Assembly: GCA_964455935.1 (NCBI GenBank)
Contig: CAYVZU010000038.1
Location: 1 to 29,234, forward strand
DNA length: 29,234 nucleotides
Direction of reading: 5' to 3'
DNA from: CAYVZU01 sp964455935
Lineage (GTDB): Bacteria; Fibrobacterota; CAYVZU01
Positions 1 through 8,222 of this stretch are shown here, piece by piece; within the stretch, counting starts at the first letter, position 1, and each line of letters begins with the position of its first letter. The notes beneath the pieces are model-generated. The model did no database searches. It was not told where the DNA came from and was given only the letters and a program-made list of their open reading frames with translations. A program made the position numbers and the translations under genes.

Positions 1-826
1 GAATGAAGGCGGGGCCACGGCCGTAAGCGACTGGACGCCGGTTGATGAGGAAGGGCATCGCAAGAATTCCTCCCAGATCGAAAACGATATCCGGCAGGCC
101 CGCCATTCCATGGACACGATCTTCGATGAGCTGGGAGACCGGCTCAATCCCAAGCATGCATTCCGTCAGATTCTGGACTACATGCAAAATCCGCAGAACC
201 GGCGCGAAGGCCGGGATAAGATAGCCGGTATGGGAGAAAAACTCACCGATTCTTTCCAGGGCAATCCCATTCCGTTTGTTCTCATGGGCGCCGGGCTGGC
301 CTGGATGCTTTGGGATTACCAGAGCCGCGGCGAAACGGGCGCTCGGGCGGAAGGCGCCGCGGAATCAGCCCGCCAAACCGCTTCGGGCCCGGCCCAACAG
401 GCCGGAGAAAAAGGCGAGCAGCTCCGCCAAAGCATGCAGCAAGCCAGTCGGATGGCGAAAGGCAAGGCATCGGAGTTCGCGCAGGGCGCCGGAGAGGGCT
501 ATCAACGTGGCGCCGAAGCTGCCGGACAATTCCTTCGCGACAATCCGCTGACGATTGGTCTTGCCGCTATGTTCCTGGGATCCTTGGCGGCCATGATGAT
601 TCCGGAATCGAAGAAGGAGCGGGAAATCGCGGGTGAGAAAGCCCGCGAGATCAAGGAATCCGTCAAGCGGGCCGGAGAGCAAGTCATGGAAAAGGGTCGC
701 GAAGTCGCGGCCGAATCCGGCAAGGCGGCTTCCCAGAAAGCGAAACAGGAAGGCCTTACGCCTCAGTCCGCTCGGACCGAAGCGGAACAAAAGCTGGCCG
801 AAGCGACAGGCCGGAAACCCAAATAA
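1..826 (+). CDS. DUF3618/YtxH-like membrane-associated protein, 5' end outside window
   Basis: The first ATG in frame is at 110, but the frame is open back to base 2 with no start codon. The residues before that ATG (IENDIRQARHSMDTIFDELG at 77-136) match the opening motif of the DUF3618 family, so the gene starts left of the window. The visible part has two hydrophobic stretches (around 264-312 and 541-600: NPIPFVLMGAGLAWMLW and NPLTIGLAAMFLGSLAAMM). These are separated and followed by Ala/Gly/Lys/Glu/Gln-rich, probably helical segments like those of YtxH/DUF883 stress proteins. Such proteins are usually encoded beside small phage-holin-like and inner-membrane proteins; here the next gene is a YihY membrane protein. 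The exact function of the family is unknown. A strong terminator follows immediately. Family assignment is fairly sure; role is not. Confidence 0.72.
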   Translation, partial: NEGGATAVSDWTPVDEEGHRKNSSQIENDIRQARHSMDTIFDELGDRLNPKHAFRQILDYMQNPQNRREGRDKIAGMGEKLTDSFQGNPIPFVLMGAGLAWMLWDYQSRGETGARAEGAAESARQTASGPAQQAGEKGEQLRQSMQQASRMAKGKASEFAQGAGEGYQRGAEAAGQFLRDNPLTIGLAAMFLGSLAAMMIPESKKEREIAGEKAREIKESVKRAGEQVMEKGREVAAESGKAASQKAKQEGLTPQSARTEAEQKLAEATGRKPK

Positions 827-834
827 ACCGGCTG

Positions 835-863
835 GGCCGGGCCGCTGCGGCCCGGCCTTTTTC
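835..863 (+). terminator. Rho-independent terminator after the DUF3618-like gene
   Basis: An 11-base perfect inverted repeat (GGCCGGGCCGC at 835-845, its complement at 847-857, one base between, so effectively a 10-bp stem with a 3-base loop) is followed at once by five T. It sits 9 bases after the stop codon. The next gene starts only 15 bases after the T run, so it must either depend on read-through or carry its own promoter. Confidence 0.85.
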
Positions 864-877
864 CTTCCGGGCGAAGC

Positions 878-1762
878 ATGCGCGGTTTGTTGTATCTTCT
901 CAAAGAAACCATCAGCGAGTGGAGAAAAGACCATGTGCCGCGGTTGGCGGCGGCCTTGGCTTTCTACGCTTCATTTTCAATGGCCCCCCTTCTTATTGTC
1001 GTTCTGGGCGTTGCCGCCATTTTTCTTGGCGAGAGCGCGGCCCGCGGAGAACTGCTTGCGCAAATCGAAAGCCTTGTGGGAACCGAAGGAGCTCGCTTGA
1101 TCCAGATGCTGATCGCCAATTCGCGCAATAGCGGCCGCAGCGGGCTTGCGACGGTGATCGGCTCTCTGACGCTTTTTGTGGTTGCGCTGACCGCCTTTGT
1201 CGAAATGCGGTTTGACCTCAATGCTATGTGGGGAGTGGAGCCAAAACCTGTTTCGGGAATTCGCGGAAACCTTTGGGATTTCATGCGAATTCGAATTCTT
1301 TCGTTCGCGATGATTCTTGTTATTGGCTTTCTGCTATTGGTTTCTCTGGCCGCCAGCGCCGTCCTCAGCTATCTTCATGCATTCGCGCCGGGCATAGGAT
1401 TCAGAACCGGTTCGCTGATTGACATTCTGAATTTATTTATTTCGGTTAGCATCACCGCGCTTCTTTTTGCGGCCATTTTTAAATATTTGCCCGACGCCTT
1501 GGTCGGTTGGCGCGATGTGCTGACCGGCGCCCTCGTTACCGCGATTTTGTTCAATTTCGGCAAATATTTGATCGCACTATACCTGGCTCGCAGCGCAGTG
1601 AGATCCACGTTTGGCGCGGCGGGATCCCTTGCGGTTTTGTTGCTTTGGGTTTATTATTCGGCGCAGGTCCTTTTTATAGGAGCGGAATTCACAAAGGTGC
1701 ACGCAATGATGCGCGGGACGGGCATTCAACCATCGCGCTATGCGGTGATGGCGAGCAAGTAG
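878..1762 (+). CDS. YihY/BrkB family inner-membrane protein
   Basis: This 294-residue polytopic membrane protein has the marks of the YihY/BrkB (formerly RNase BN) family. The N-terminal amphipathic segment is followed by HVPRLAAALAFYASFSMAPLL, typical of the family's first helix. Further hydrophobic segments lie at about residues 88-108, 145-170, 185-205 and 210-235, and the C-terminal FGAAGSLAVLLLWVYYSAQ helix is very characteristic. Length is normal. The biochemical role of the family is not settled; the old tRNA-processing annotation is considered wrong, and transport or envelope roles are suggested. The start at 878 is the first ATG after the terminator; no strong Shine-Dalgarno is visible. 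It is close to the DUF3618-like gene, a pairing that makes sense for two stress-related inner-membrane proteins. Confidence 0.88.
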   Translation: MRGLLYLLKETISEWRKDHVPRLAAALAFYASFSMAPLLIVVLGVAAIFLGESAARGELLAQIESLVGTEGARLIQMLIANSRNSGRSGLATVIGSLTLFVVALTAFVEMRFDLNAMWGVEPKPVSGIRGNLWDFMRIRILSFAMILVIGFLLLVSLAASAVLSYLHAFAPGIGFRTGSLIDILNLFISVSITALLFAAIFKYLPDALVGWRDVLTGALVTAILFNFGKYLIALYLARSAVRSTFGAAGSLAVLLLWVYYSAQVLFIGAEFTKVHAMMRGTGIQPSRYAVMASK

Positions 1763-2217
1763 CTCCTGTTTTCCATTCTGCAAATCATCGCAATCGCCGC
1801 CTCCCTAAAACCTAAATACCGTAATTGCCCGCGGCGAAGAGCGGCAACCTCTTGCTCCTGCTCGCTTCTATCCATCCGCCTCCAGAAATCCAGGTATTCG
1901 TCCCTGCGGCTCCTGGAAGGTGCCGAGCTTCCCATGCCGATCGGAATCGTCATGGGGGTCCGTACCGGGAAGCCTCGCCATATTCATTGGGTGATATGCC
2001 TGCGTTTTGTTCACGCCGCCATCCAGGCGAGCACCCATCGGGTCGATCAGGGTTCAAAACCTGTGGTCGGTCCCTTGCAGAGGAGGGCGGTTCCCGTGAA
2101 CCCGATGGTGCATTAACTTACGGATGTGCGCGAAGCGGCGGGTTCAGACACGCTGTTCCCCAATGCCAAAAGGCAAGCCCGTCCTGTACATGCATGTGGC
2201 CGCGGGCCGCAAAGCAT
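1763..2217. other. 455-bp gap between yihY-like and MATE genes, no convincing gene
   Basis: No convincing gene is seen here. The only frames are a 71-codon minus frame (1738-1953), which overlaps the end of the YihY gene and has no ribosome-binding site, and plus frames that run into the antisense of the MATE gene. The gap contains a 19-base sequence at 1809-1827 related to the arms of a palindrome at 21940-22109, and a short palindrome around 2050-2065. The two flanking genes converge, so the gap must also hold their transcript ends, but no clear U-tract hairpin is visible. Confidence 0.6.
1809..1827 (+). repeat. Dispersed 19-base repeat, half-site copy
   Basis: The 19 bases AACCTAAATACCGTAATTG differ at only two positions from AACCTAAATTCCGCAATTG at 21940-21958, which forms the left arm of a long palindrome. 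No inverted partner was found near this copy, so it may be the remnant of a decayed element or a shared binding site. Confidence 0.45.
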
Positions 2218-3633
2218 TCAGATAGTCTCGGGCCGGGGTTCCGCGACCGGCTTGGGGACGGCTTTGGGCCGGAAAGCGGCCAAAGGTTTCTTCCACTTGC
2301 CCGAGAAGTAGTAAAGCAGGCTAATGATCATTGTTATCGCGAAACTCAGCACCACCGCGATCCAGATTCCCCGGATTCCCAGTGATGTTCGGGAGAGCAA
2401 ACCCGCCGCGGGAATGCGAATCCCCCATAGCGAGACCAGCGTGAAGAGCATGGTCACCAGAGTCCGGCCCGAACCATTAATAACTCCATTGGCTACGAAC
2501 ATCACCGCAAACAAGATGTAAAACGGCCCGATCATGCGCAGATACGTGGTGCCAATGTCCATCACTGATGCATCGCGCACGAAAATCGAAATTAGCTGGC
2601 GGGGAAGACAGGCAACCAGCAGAGAGACCGAAAGGGCGATGGCCGAGGTCATCAGAACCCCCCAGCGAAACAGCGATTCCACGCGTTCGGGTTTGCCCGC
2701 ACCCAGGTTCTGGCTGGCCATGGCCGATGAGGCCATGCTCAGGGTCAAGGCCGGCATGAAGGCCAGGGATTCGATCCGCATGGCAACGCCCAGCGCGGCA
2801 ATGGCGGCGGCGCCAAACGAGTTGACAAACGTGGTGATCACGGCGTTGCCAAACGAGACCAGCGACTGCTGGATCATCGAGGGAAAACCGATGCGGAAGA
2901 TGAGGCGGATCGAACCCCCATCCCACCTTAGCGTACGCGGAGAAATAGCGGCAATGTGGTCTTTGCGATTCAAGTAAACCAATCCGACAATCGCGCCGAA
3001 CGCGGAGGATAGGATCGAGGCGACGGCCGCGCCGTTAAGGCCCAATCGCGGGAATGGGCCAACGCCCAGAATCAGGAGCGGATCCAGAATGGCATTCATA
3101 ATTGCTCCTGAGCCCATGAACAACAAAGGCGTGACCGTGTCGCCCAAACCCCGCAGAATCGACGAGATGAGAAATGATAGAAACATAAAGATGAACCCGG
3201 CGAAGGAAATCCTCAGATACGGATCGGCCAGAGCCAGCACATCCGGAGGCGTTCCCATCAGCCCAAGCATGGCATGAGAGAATGTCATTCCAATGCCGAT
3301 GATCAGCGTGGATAGCGCAAGCGAGAGCGCTGCGGAATTCCCCACCGTTTTCTGCACCATGGCCCGGTTCCCGGCGCCATAGTACTGCGAGATCAGAATG
3401 GTCGTGGCCATGGTTGCGCCCGAGGCCACCGCGATTAAAATGAACATGATCGGGAAGCTGACCGCCACGGCGCCCACGGCTTCCTTGCCCAGAAAGCGTC
3501 CGATCCAGATGGCGTTGACGATCATGTAACTGACATGAATGAGATTGCCGGCCAGCATGGGAAGCGCCACCGCCAGGAGGTGGCGGGGAATGCTTCCCTC
3601 GGTGAGATTGCGGCCGTGTTTCTGATTTCCCAT
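2218..3633 (-). CDS. MATE family multidrug/Na+ efflux transporter
   Basis: This 471-residue integral membrane protein has twelve likely transmembrane segments arranged as two homologous halves, normal for the MATE family. The N-terminal half starts with GSIPRHLLAVALPMLAGNLI and contains the typical short stretch DTVTPLLFMGSGAIMNAILD. The second half opens with IGFPSMIQQSLVSFGNAVIT. Members exchange Na+ or H+ for organic cations, drugs or metabolites; the substrate here cannot be read from sequence. The gene is divergent from the nucleoside diphosphate kinase gene, with about 130 bases between them for both promoters. It starts at ATG 3633, without an obvious Shine-Dalgarno. The basic, proline-rich tail (about residues 445-471) is unremarkable. 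Confidence 0.93.
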   Translation of the reverse strand: MGNQKHGRNLTEGSIPRHLLAVALPMLAGNLIHVSYMIVNAIWIGRFLGKEAVGAVAVSFPIMFILIAVASGATMATTILISQYYGAGNRAMVQKTVGNSAALSLALSTLIIGIGMTFSHAMLGLMGTPPDVLALADPYLRISFAGFIFMFLSFLISSILRGLGDTVTPLLFMGSGAIMNAILDPLLILGVGPFPRLGLNGAAVASILSSAFGAIVGLVYLNRKDHIAAISPRTLRWDGGSIRLIFRIGFPSMIQQSLVSFGNAVITTFVNSFGAAAIAALGVAMRIESLAFMPALTLSMASSAMASQNLGAGKPERVESLFRWGVLMTSAIALSVSLLVACLPRQLISIFVRDASVMDIGTTYLRMIGPFYILFAVMFVANGVINGSGRTLVTMLFTLVSLWGIRIPAAGLLSRTSLGIRGIWIAVVLSFAITMIISLLYYFSGKWKKPLAAFRPKAVPKPVAEPRPETI

Positions 3634-3702
3634 GGCGCCAGGTAAGATAGTTTGATGACAGTATGCCCGGCCCGGAGAAAATCCGCTTTTTGAAAATCGC
3701 GC

Positions 3703-3729
3703 TTGCGAAATACTACTTTATAGTCGCAA
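3703..3729. promoter_or_regulatory. Small hairpin in the MATE/NDK divergent promoter region
   Basis: TTGCG (3703-3707) pairs with CGCAA (3725-3729), and inside it ACTA (3712-3715) pairs with TAGT (3721-3724). The dyad sits in the AT-rich centre of the divergent intergenic region, about 35 bases before the kinase start, and overlaps a TATAGT that could be a -10 box. An operator is possible but unproven. Confidence 0.3.
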
Positions 3730-3762
3730 ATTTGATCGTTCACCCATGAAAAAGGCTGCGCA

Positions 3763-4500
3763 ATGCCGGACAAAGATTTTGAGCAGACTCTCATTCTTAT
3801 TAAACCCGACGCGCTGAAGAATTCGCTGACCGGATACGTTCTTTCGCTGTTGTCCGAATTCCACACCGGCCTACGTTTTGCCGGGTCCAAAGTCGTACAC
3901 GTCTCGCGCATGCTTGCCGAAGAGCATTATGTTGAACACAAGGGTAAGCCCTTTTTTGGCGCCGTGGTGGATTACATCATGGGCGCGAGCCATTATCCCG
4001 ATCAACCGCAGCGGCGAAGAGTTATTGCCATCGTTTACAAGGGACCCGATGCCGTGAAAAAGATTCGTGACATTGTGGGGCCTACGAATCCTCATGTGGC
4101 GCGCGATCAGCGGCCCGGATGCATTCGCGCGCTGGGCACGGTAGTCGATGTGAAAAATGAAAGCGGCAAGATTGTTGGGCAGCGAATGGATAATCTGGTC
4201 CATGCTTCGGACTCAGACAAAACCGCCGAGCGCGAAATCAAACTGTGGTTCACACCCAAGGACATTCCGCCCTTCATGCGGGCCTACCCTACTAGTCGCA
4301 GCGAGGGATATTATTACTTCAAAGAAGGCCGACTCAGCAAAACCCACGAGCCCGGCAGCGTCTGTCTCCTGACGCCCGGCGAGCTGGCCTGGCAGTCGGA
4401 CTTGGTGGCGCTCAAACTGATTCTGGGCGGCAATGCGACTTCCTGTTCGCTTGAAGCCATTGCTGCCAAGTACCTTCTCAATGACGTCGAGAACGATTAG
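3763..4500 (+). CDS. ndk: Nucleoside diphosphate kinase with C-terminal extension
   Basis: This enzyme would transfer the gamma phosphate between nucleoside triphosphates and diphosphates through a phosphohistidine. Residues 9-165 show the family features: LIKPDA with Lys14, Tyr56-x-x-H-K-G-K-PFF, R102 before GPTNP, IR at 121-122, and N144-LVH147-ASDS, where His147 is the expected catalytic histidine. Two things are unusual. The stretch between IRA and NLVH is about ten residues longer than in standard enzymes (which have IRGDFG...RN..HGSDS). There is also a C-terminal extension of about 80 residues (166-245) rich in aromatic residues; usual bacterial enzymes have about 140 residues. The start at 3763 has AAGG at a good distance. 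A separate function of the extension is not known to me. Confidence 0.85.
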   Translation: MPDKDFEQTLILIKPDALKNSLTGYVLSLLSEFHTGLRFAGSKVVHVSRMLAEEHYVEHKGKPFFGAVVDYIMGASHYPDQPQRRRVIAIVYKGPDAVKKIRDIVGPTNPHVARDQRPGCIRALGTVVDVKNESGKIVGQRMDNLVHASDSDKTAEREIKLWFTPKDIPPFMRAYPTSRSEGYYYFKEGRLSKTHEPGSVCLLTPGELAWQSDLVALKLILGGNATSCSLEAIAAKYLLNDVEND

Positions 4501-4954
4501 TTATTTCGCCGCCAAGCTGTAGGCGTGGTTCCCATCAGCTTCTGGAAAGCGCGATTGAAGCTGGACAAGGTGGGAAACCCGTTTTCCAGCGCCACCGCAT
4601 CAATCTTCTTTCCCAAAAATTGCGAAGATCCGATAAGGCCATTGTTATCCGGTAGTCGGCGACGAGCCGGGCCGGATTCCTGCCGGTTGCCTTTTGAAAC
4701 AACCCGCGAAGGTTTGTGACGCTTGCGCTACAACTGCGGGCCATCTCGCCGACCGTGATCCTTTCGGCAAAACGGCCGCGGATCAGCGAAAATGCTGGAG
4801 CGAGGCGCGCGATCAGATCGGATGTCCGGGGGGGCGCATCTGTAGTCAATCCGGCCAAACTGCGGAGGCGTCCGCGAAGGGCTTTCCAGGAACGCGCATA
4901 GACCCGCTCCGGCCCATTCGCGCCGAGGTCCCCTGCACCGACCGAACCGAAAGA
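4497..4954 (-). pseudogene. AraC-type transcription regulator remnant, frameshifted
   Basis: The minus-strand frame ending at 4535 encodes an AraC C-terminal helix-turn-helix region (ITVGEMARSCSASVTNLRGL, then FQKATGRNPARLVADYRI). It loses homology at about 4638-4650. From there the neighbouring frame continues the family pattern: GSSQFLGKKIDAVALENGF, then PTLSSFNRAFQKLMGTTPTA and WRRNN, stopping at 4497-4499. One missing base near ATAACAATGG would restore a single frame. Upstream the frame is open only to a TAA at 4955-4957 and no normal N-terminal sensor domain or good start is present. The gene is therefore either a degraded pseudogene or a truncated copy with a sequencing error. Its stop overlaps the stop of the convergent kinase gene. 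Confidence 0.72.
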
Positions 4955-5090
4955 TTAGACAGAATAGCAGAATGAATGAATGGGATTCAAATCCGTGATC
5001 TTTCTATGTTATTGAGTCAAGCCTCCACTATTATTTCTTTTTTTTGATTCTCAATGGTCAGCGTCCAGCCTTCTATTCGTGGTGGTGCCA

Positions 5091-5109
5091 TATTCGATTT
5101 ATTCGAATA
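5091..5109. other. 7-bp inverted repeat in the csp/AraC-remnant gap
   Basis: TATTCGA (5091-5097) and TCGAATA (5103-5109) form a perfect 7-bp stem with a 5-base loop in an otherwise featureless AT-rich gap (4958-5176). There is no T run on either side, so it does not look like a terminator. Confidence 0.3.
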
Positions 5110-5176
5110 AAAGCTCACCAAGGGCCGCCGCATCCTGTCAATGTTCTTCCGGTCTACGCCTGGTGTGACCGGCGGG

Positions 5177-5602
5177 TTACATTCTCGCCAGCAGGGCCGT
5201 CAGTCCATTCTCACAGGCTCTGCAAGAATCGGCGCAAATACGGCAATGCTCATGCATTTTTGCATGATTATTGCACTCGCTTTCGCAATTGCGAACCAAG
5301 TCCAAACAGGCCGAGACCTGCGTCGTGAGCAGGGCCGATTTTATTGCGGTAATGCGGGACAGAATCTGGGCCGTTGCAAAGCATGCGTCCGCGTTATCGA
5401 GCGTTGCGCGGATTACGCTCCTGAGCTGCTCGACGTTTCCCTCCGCAAGGCACGCATCGGCGCAAGCGGCCGAGGCTTGTCCGCAGTAGAGACAAGCTTC
5501 AAGGGCGCAGGTCCACGCCTCGCGCTGGTTTTCCGCAATGGCCTGGGGATGTGAGTCAATTAAATCACGGATGTAGTTAACGGCAATTGCTTCGCGGTCC
5601 AT
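5177..5602 (-). CDS. Four-helix bundle copper-storage protein (Csp/DUF326), cytosolic
   Basis: This 141-residue protein is all helical with 13 cysteines (positions 32, 37, 40, 47, 51, 74, 99, 106, 110, 120, 123, 127, 130), spaced as CxxxC, CxxC and similar along helices. That is the pattern of Csp/DUF326 proteins, whose four-helix bundle is lined with Cys thiolates binding many Cu(I) ions. The open frame extends to 5656, but ATG 5602 has AGGAAGG at ideal spacing, so I use it. There is no signal peptide or Tat motif, so it should be a cytosolic Csp3-type store. The CopB-type copper ATPase lies upstream on the same strand beyond a tRNA gene, which supports a copper role. Binding capacity is inference. 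Confidence 0.88.
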   Translation of the reverse strand: MDREAIAVNYIRDLIDSHPQAIAENQREAWTCALEACLYCGQASAACADACLAEGNVEQLRSVIRATLDNADACFATAQILSRITAIKSALLTTQVSACLDLVRNCESECNNHAKMHEHCRICADSCRACENGLTALLARM

Positions 5603-5886
5603 AATACCTTCCTTTGCTTTAGGGTTAAGCAGTGCACACCTGGAGTTGAAGGGCAATTAAGCGAACACTGCAAAGGATATGCCACAGGAGAGAAGAAATC
5701 CCTCGTGCCTTGGAAGAGGGGGCCGATCGGGTGGTTTTTTCTTGAAGCCACGGAGGGCGGAGGTGTGAGACTCGGTCCTGCGGGGTCCCCGTTGAATTCT
5801 GATTCAATGGGGATGGCGCAGCGACGCGCCGTAGCTGTAAGCGCCGAATACATGGAGGCGCGGAAGCGTAGGTGCGGGAGCGAGCA

Positions 5887-5973
5887 CGGAGAGGGGGGGA
5901 GTCGAACCCCCGGTCCGCTTGCGCGGACAACGGTTTTCGAGACCGCCGCGATCGACCACTCTGCCACCTCTCC
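5887..5973 (-). tRNA. tRNA-Ser(CGA)
   Basis: Read on the minus strand, the molecule begins GGAGAGG (5973-5967) and closes with CCTCTCC (5894-5888) plus discriminator G at 5887. The anticodon loop CTCGAAA carries anticodon CGA between a 5-bp stem GCGGT/ACCGT. A long variable arm (GTCCGC, loop GCAA, GCGGAC), typical of serine tRNAs, precedes the T stem GGGGG/CCCCC with loop TTCGACT. The CCA end is not encoded. It lies between the copper-storage and copper-ATPase genes on the same strand. Confidence 0.95.
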
Positions 5974-5990
5974 AGTAGCCTGGTCGGCTG

Positions 5991-6030
5991 AAAAAAATAC
6001 TATTTCCACCGGGCCGGAGGATAGTGGAAA
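5991..6030 (-). terminator. Probable terminator of the copper ATPase gene
   Basis: On the minus strand TTTCCAC (6030-6024) pairs with GTGGAAA (6009-6003) across a 14-base loop, and a run of seven T follows five bases later (5997-5991). It lies between the copB stop and the tRNA-Ser gene. The long loop and gap before the T run make this only moderately convincing. Confidence 0.5.
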
Positions 6031-6112
6031 CAAAGCGACGGGTGCGGGACAAGATCTGCAGCGCTTTTTTCCGGCGGGACGGCACGGCTCTTTCCAGCCT
6101 TGGCAAAACGAC

Positions 6113-8110
6113 TTACTTGAATCGCAGCAGCTTCGAGTTGATCGCGACAATGATCGTGCTCAGCGACATCAGGATTGCGCCCGCGGCGGGGGTAAGCACG
6201 ATATCCCAGCGGGAGAGGACCCCGGCTCCAATGGGGATGGCGAAGGCGTTATAACCTGTGGCCCAAAACAGGTTCTGGATCATTTTCCGGTATGTCGCCC
6301 GGGACAGGCCGATCACGGACAACACATCATTTGGATCATTGCGAACCAGAATCACATCCGCGGTCTCGGCGGCCACATCGGTTCCCGCGCCAATCGCAAA
6401 ACCCACATCGGCCTGGGCCAGGGCAGGGGCATCATTGATTCCATCGCCCACCATACCAACGCTCAAGCCCCGGGTCTGAATCTCCTTCACCTTCGCGGCT
6501 TTATCCTGGGGAAGAACCTCGGCGAAGTACTCATCCAAACCCATTTCTCGTGCGACCCATTCCGCAACGATCGTGTTGTCACCGGTCAGCATGATGGTGC
6601 GGATGCCGGCACCCTTAATCCGATCCACGGCGGATTTCGATTCAGGGCGAACCAAATCCCGGAGCGCGATGGCGCCTGCGATCTTGTCGTCCACCAGAAC
6701 GAAAACAACGGTCCGGCCGCCTTTGCTCAACTCCGCCGCGCGCGCATGATCCACAGGCAATCCCAACTCTTTGAGATACCCAGGACTGATCACCCGAACA
6801 CTGTGTCCCTGCACCTGGGCCTGCACACCCTTGCCGGGAATTGCTTTGAACTCCGCGACGGGATACCGCGTGCCCGTTGAGCGCGCAATACCTTGTGCAA
6901 CCGGATGCTCGGAATGCGATTCGACGGACGCGGCCAGGTTGAGCAATTCATCTTTGGAAATCGAATGATCGAATATGGACACTTCAGCCACGCCAAACCG
7001 GCCCTGCGTGAGAGTGCCTGTTTTATCAAAAATGATCGCCTGCAGGTTTCGGGCCCGCTCAAAGGCGGATCGATTTTTGACAAGCAAGCCGCGAGTGGCC
7101 GACAGCGTCGTGGAAATAGCCACAACAAGCGGAATGGCCAAACCCAAAGCGTGTGGACAGGCAATCACCATTACCGTCACGGTACGCTCAAGGGCGAATG
7201 CGAAAGATTGTGATAGGAACACGCCCCAGACCAGGAAAGTGATGGCGCCGGCTCCCGCGGCGATTCCCGTGAGCCAGGCCCCGGCCCGGTCCGCCAGGTC
7301 CTGCGTTCGAGACCGCGTTGCCTGGGCCTGCCGAACCATTTCAATGACCTTTGAAAGAAACGATTCGGCTCCAGTTTTGGCGACCGCAACGGTAATTGCG
7401 CCCTCGCCGTTCAACGATCCGCCAATTACCGCGCCTCCGGCCTTTTTTGCAATTGGGTTCGATTCTCCGGTAAGCATCGATTCGTTGACCGAGGTTTCTC
7501 CGTCAACAATCCGGCCATCGGCCGGAATTTTCTCGCCAGGTTTGACCAGAACGCGATCGCCCCGGGCCAGCTTCCCGATTGCAACTTCATGAACCATTCC
7601 ATTGGGCATCACCATGTGGGCTTGCGCAGGCAGCAGTTTGACCAGGCTCTCAACGGCCTGCGAAGCGCCGGTGACCGATTTCATTTCGAGCCAATGACCC
7701 AGAAGCATGATATCGACCAGCGTGGCCAATTCCCAAAAAAGAATCTCGCCGGCCAACCCAAGCACAACGGCCGTGCTGTAGAGGTAGGCCACCGTAATGG
7801 CCAGGCCCACCAGAGTCATCATTCCCGGAAGCCTTGCCCCAAGCTCCCGCGCCATTCCCGCCAAGAAGGGCCATCCGCCGTAAAAGTAGATGAAGCTTGA
7901 GAGGACAAGCAGTACGTATGCATCTCCCCAAAAACGCAGGGAATCTCCAAGATTCAGGAGCATCTGGACATGAGGGGACAAAAGGAGAATTGGGATAGTT
8001 ATAATTGCGCAGACAACAAAGCGCCGCTTGAAATCCGCTGTGCGGTGGCCCTTATGCCGGTCCAGTTTGGCCGTTTGCTGGTGCGCCGTATGTCCATGTT
8101 CGTGGTTCAT
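6113..8110 (-). CDS. copB: P1B-type copper-exporting ATPase, CopB type (CPH motif)
   Basis: This 665-residue pump should export copper (Cu+ or Cu2+) or silver across the inner membrane by ATP hydrolysis. The N-terminus is short and His-rich (HEHGHTAHQQ, HKGH) instead of carrying CxxC metal-binding domains. The actuator motif TGES is at 214-217, and the membrane metal-site motif is CPH at 318-320, which marks the CopB/P1B-3 group instead of the CPC CopA group. The phosphorylation loop DKTGT is at 362-366, followed by TGDN and GDGINDAPAL. The frame is open to 8593, but ATG 8110 has AGAAGGA at the right spacing and begins the His-rich motif. It diverges from the polyketide synthase gene and points toward the tRNA and copper-storage gene. 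Confidence 0.92.
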   Translation of the reverse strand: MNHEHGHTAHQQTAKLDRHKGHRTADFKRRFVVCAIITIPILLLSPHVQMLLNLGDSLRFWGDAYVLLVLSSFIYFYGGWPFLAGMARELGARLPGMMTLVGLAITVAYLYSTAVVLGLAGEILFWELATLVDIMLLGHWLEMKSVTGASQAVESLVKLLPAQAHMVMPNGMVHEVAIGKLARGDRVLVKPGEKIPADGRIVDGETSVNESMLTGESNPIAKKAGGAVIGGSLNGEGAITVAVAKTGAESFLSKVIEMVRQAQATRSRTQDLADRAGAWLTGIAAGAGAITFLVWGVFLSQSFAFALERTVTVMVIACPHALGLAIPLVVAISTTLSATRGLLVKNRSAFERARNLQAIIFDKTGTLTQGRFGVAEVSIFDHSISKDELLNLAASVESHSEHPVAQGIARSTGTRYPVAEFKAIPGKGVQAQVQGHSVRVISPGYLKELGLPVDHARAAELSKGGRTVVFVLVDDKIAGAIALRDLVRPESKSAVDRIKGAGIRTIMLTGDNTIVAEWVAREMGLDEYFAEVLPQDKAAKVKEIQTRGLSVGMVGDGINDAPALAQADVGFAIGAGTDVAAETADVILVRNDPNDVLSVIGLSRATYRKMIQNLFWATGYNAFAIPIGAGVLSRWDIVLTPAAGAILMSLSTIIVAINSKLLRFK

Positions 8111-8222
8111 GCTATTCCTTCTTTTGGAGAGTGCAGCGGCAACAATCGTGCCCGGTTGTCTCATGGCACGGCATTCGCGATTTCCCAAGGGTTCGTCGAG
8201 AACCTGAACTTGCGAGGCACCG

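Noticed and set aside
1738..1953. 71-codon minus-strand frame after the YihY gene
   Set aside because: It overlaps the YihY coding end, has no Shine-Dalgarno and resembles no known family; kept only as a remark on the gap.
2040..2075. GGTTCAAAACC segment resembling a tRNA T arm
   Set aside because: The stem pairs as a simple palindrome with an 8-base loop, and no acceptor, D or anticodon arms surround it.
1825..2385. 186-codon plus-strand frame
   Set aside because: Its second part is antisense to the MATE gene and its composition (Arg/Pro/Ser/His-rich) is that of a shadow frame.
5705..6880. 391-codon plus-strand frame
   Set aside because: It runs through the tRNA-Ser gene and antisense to the copper ATPase, so it is not coding.
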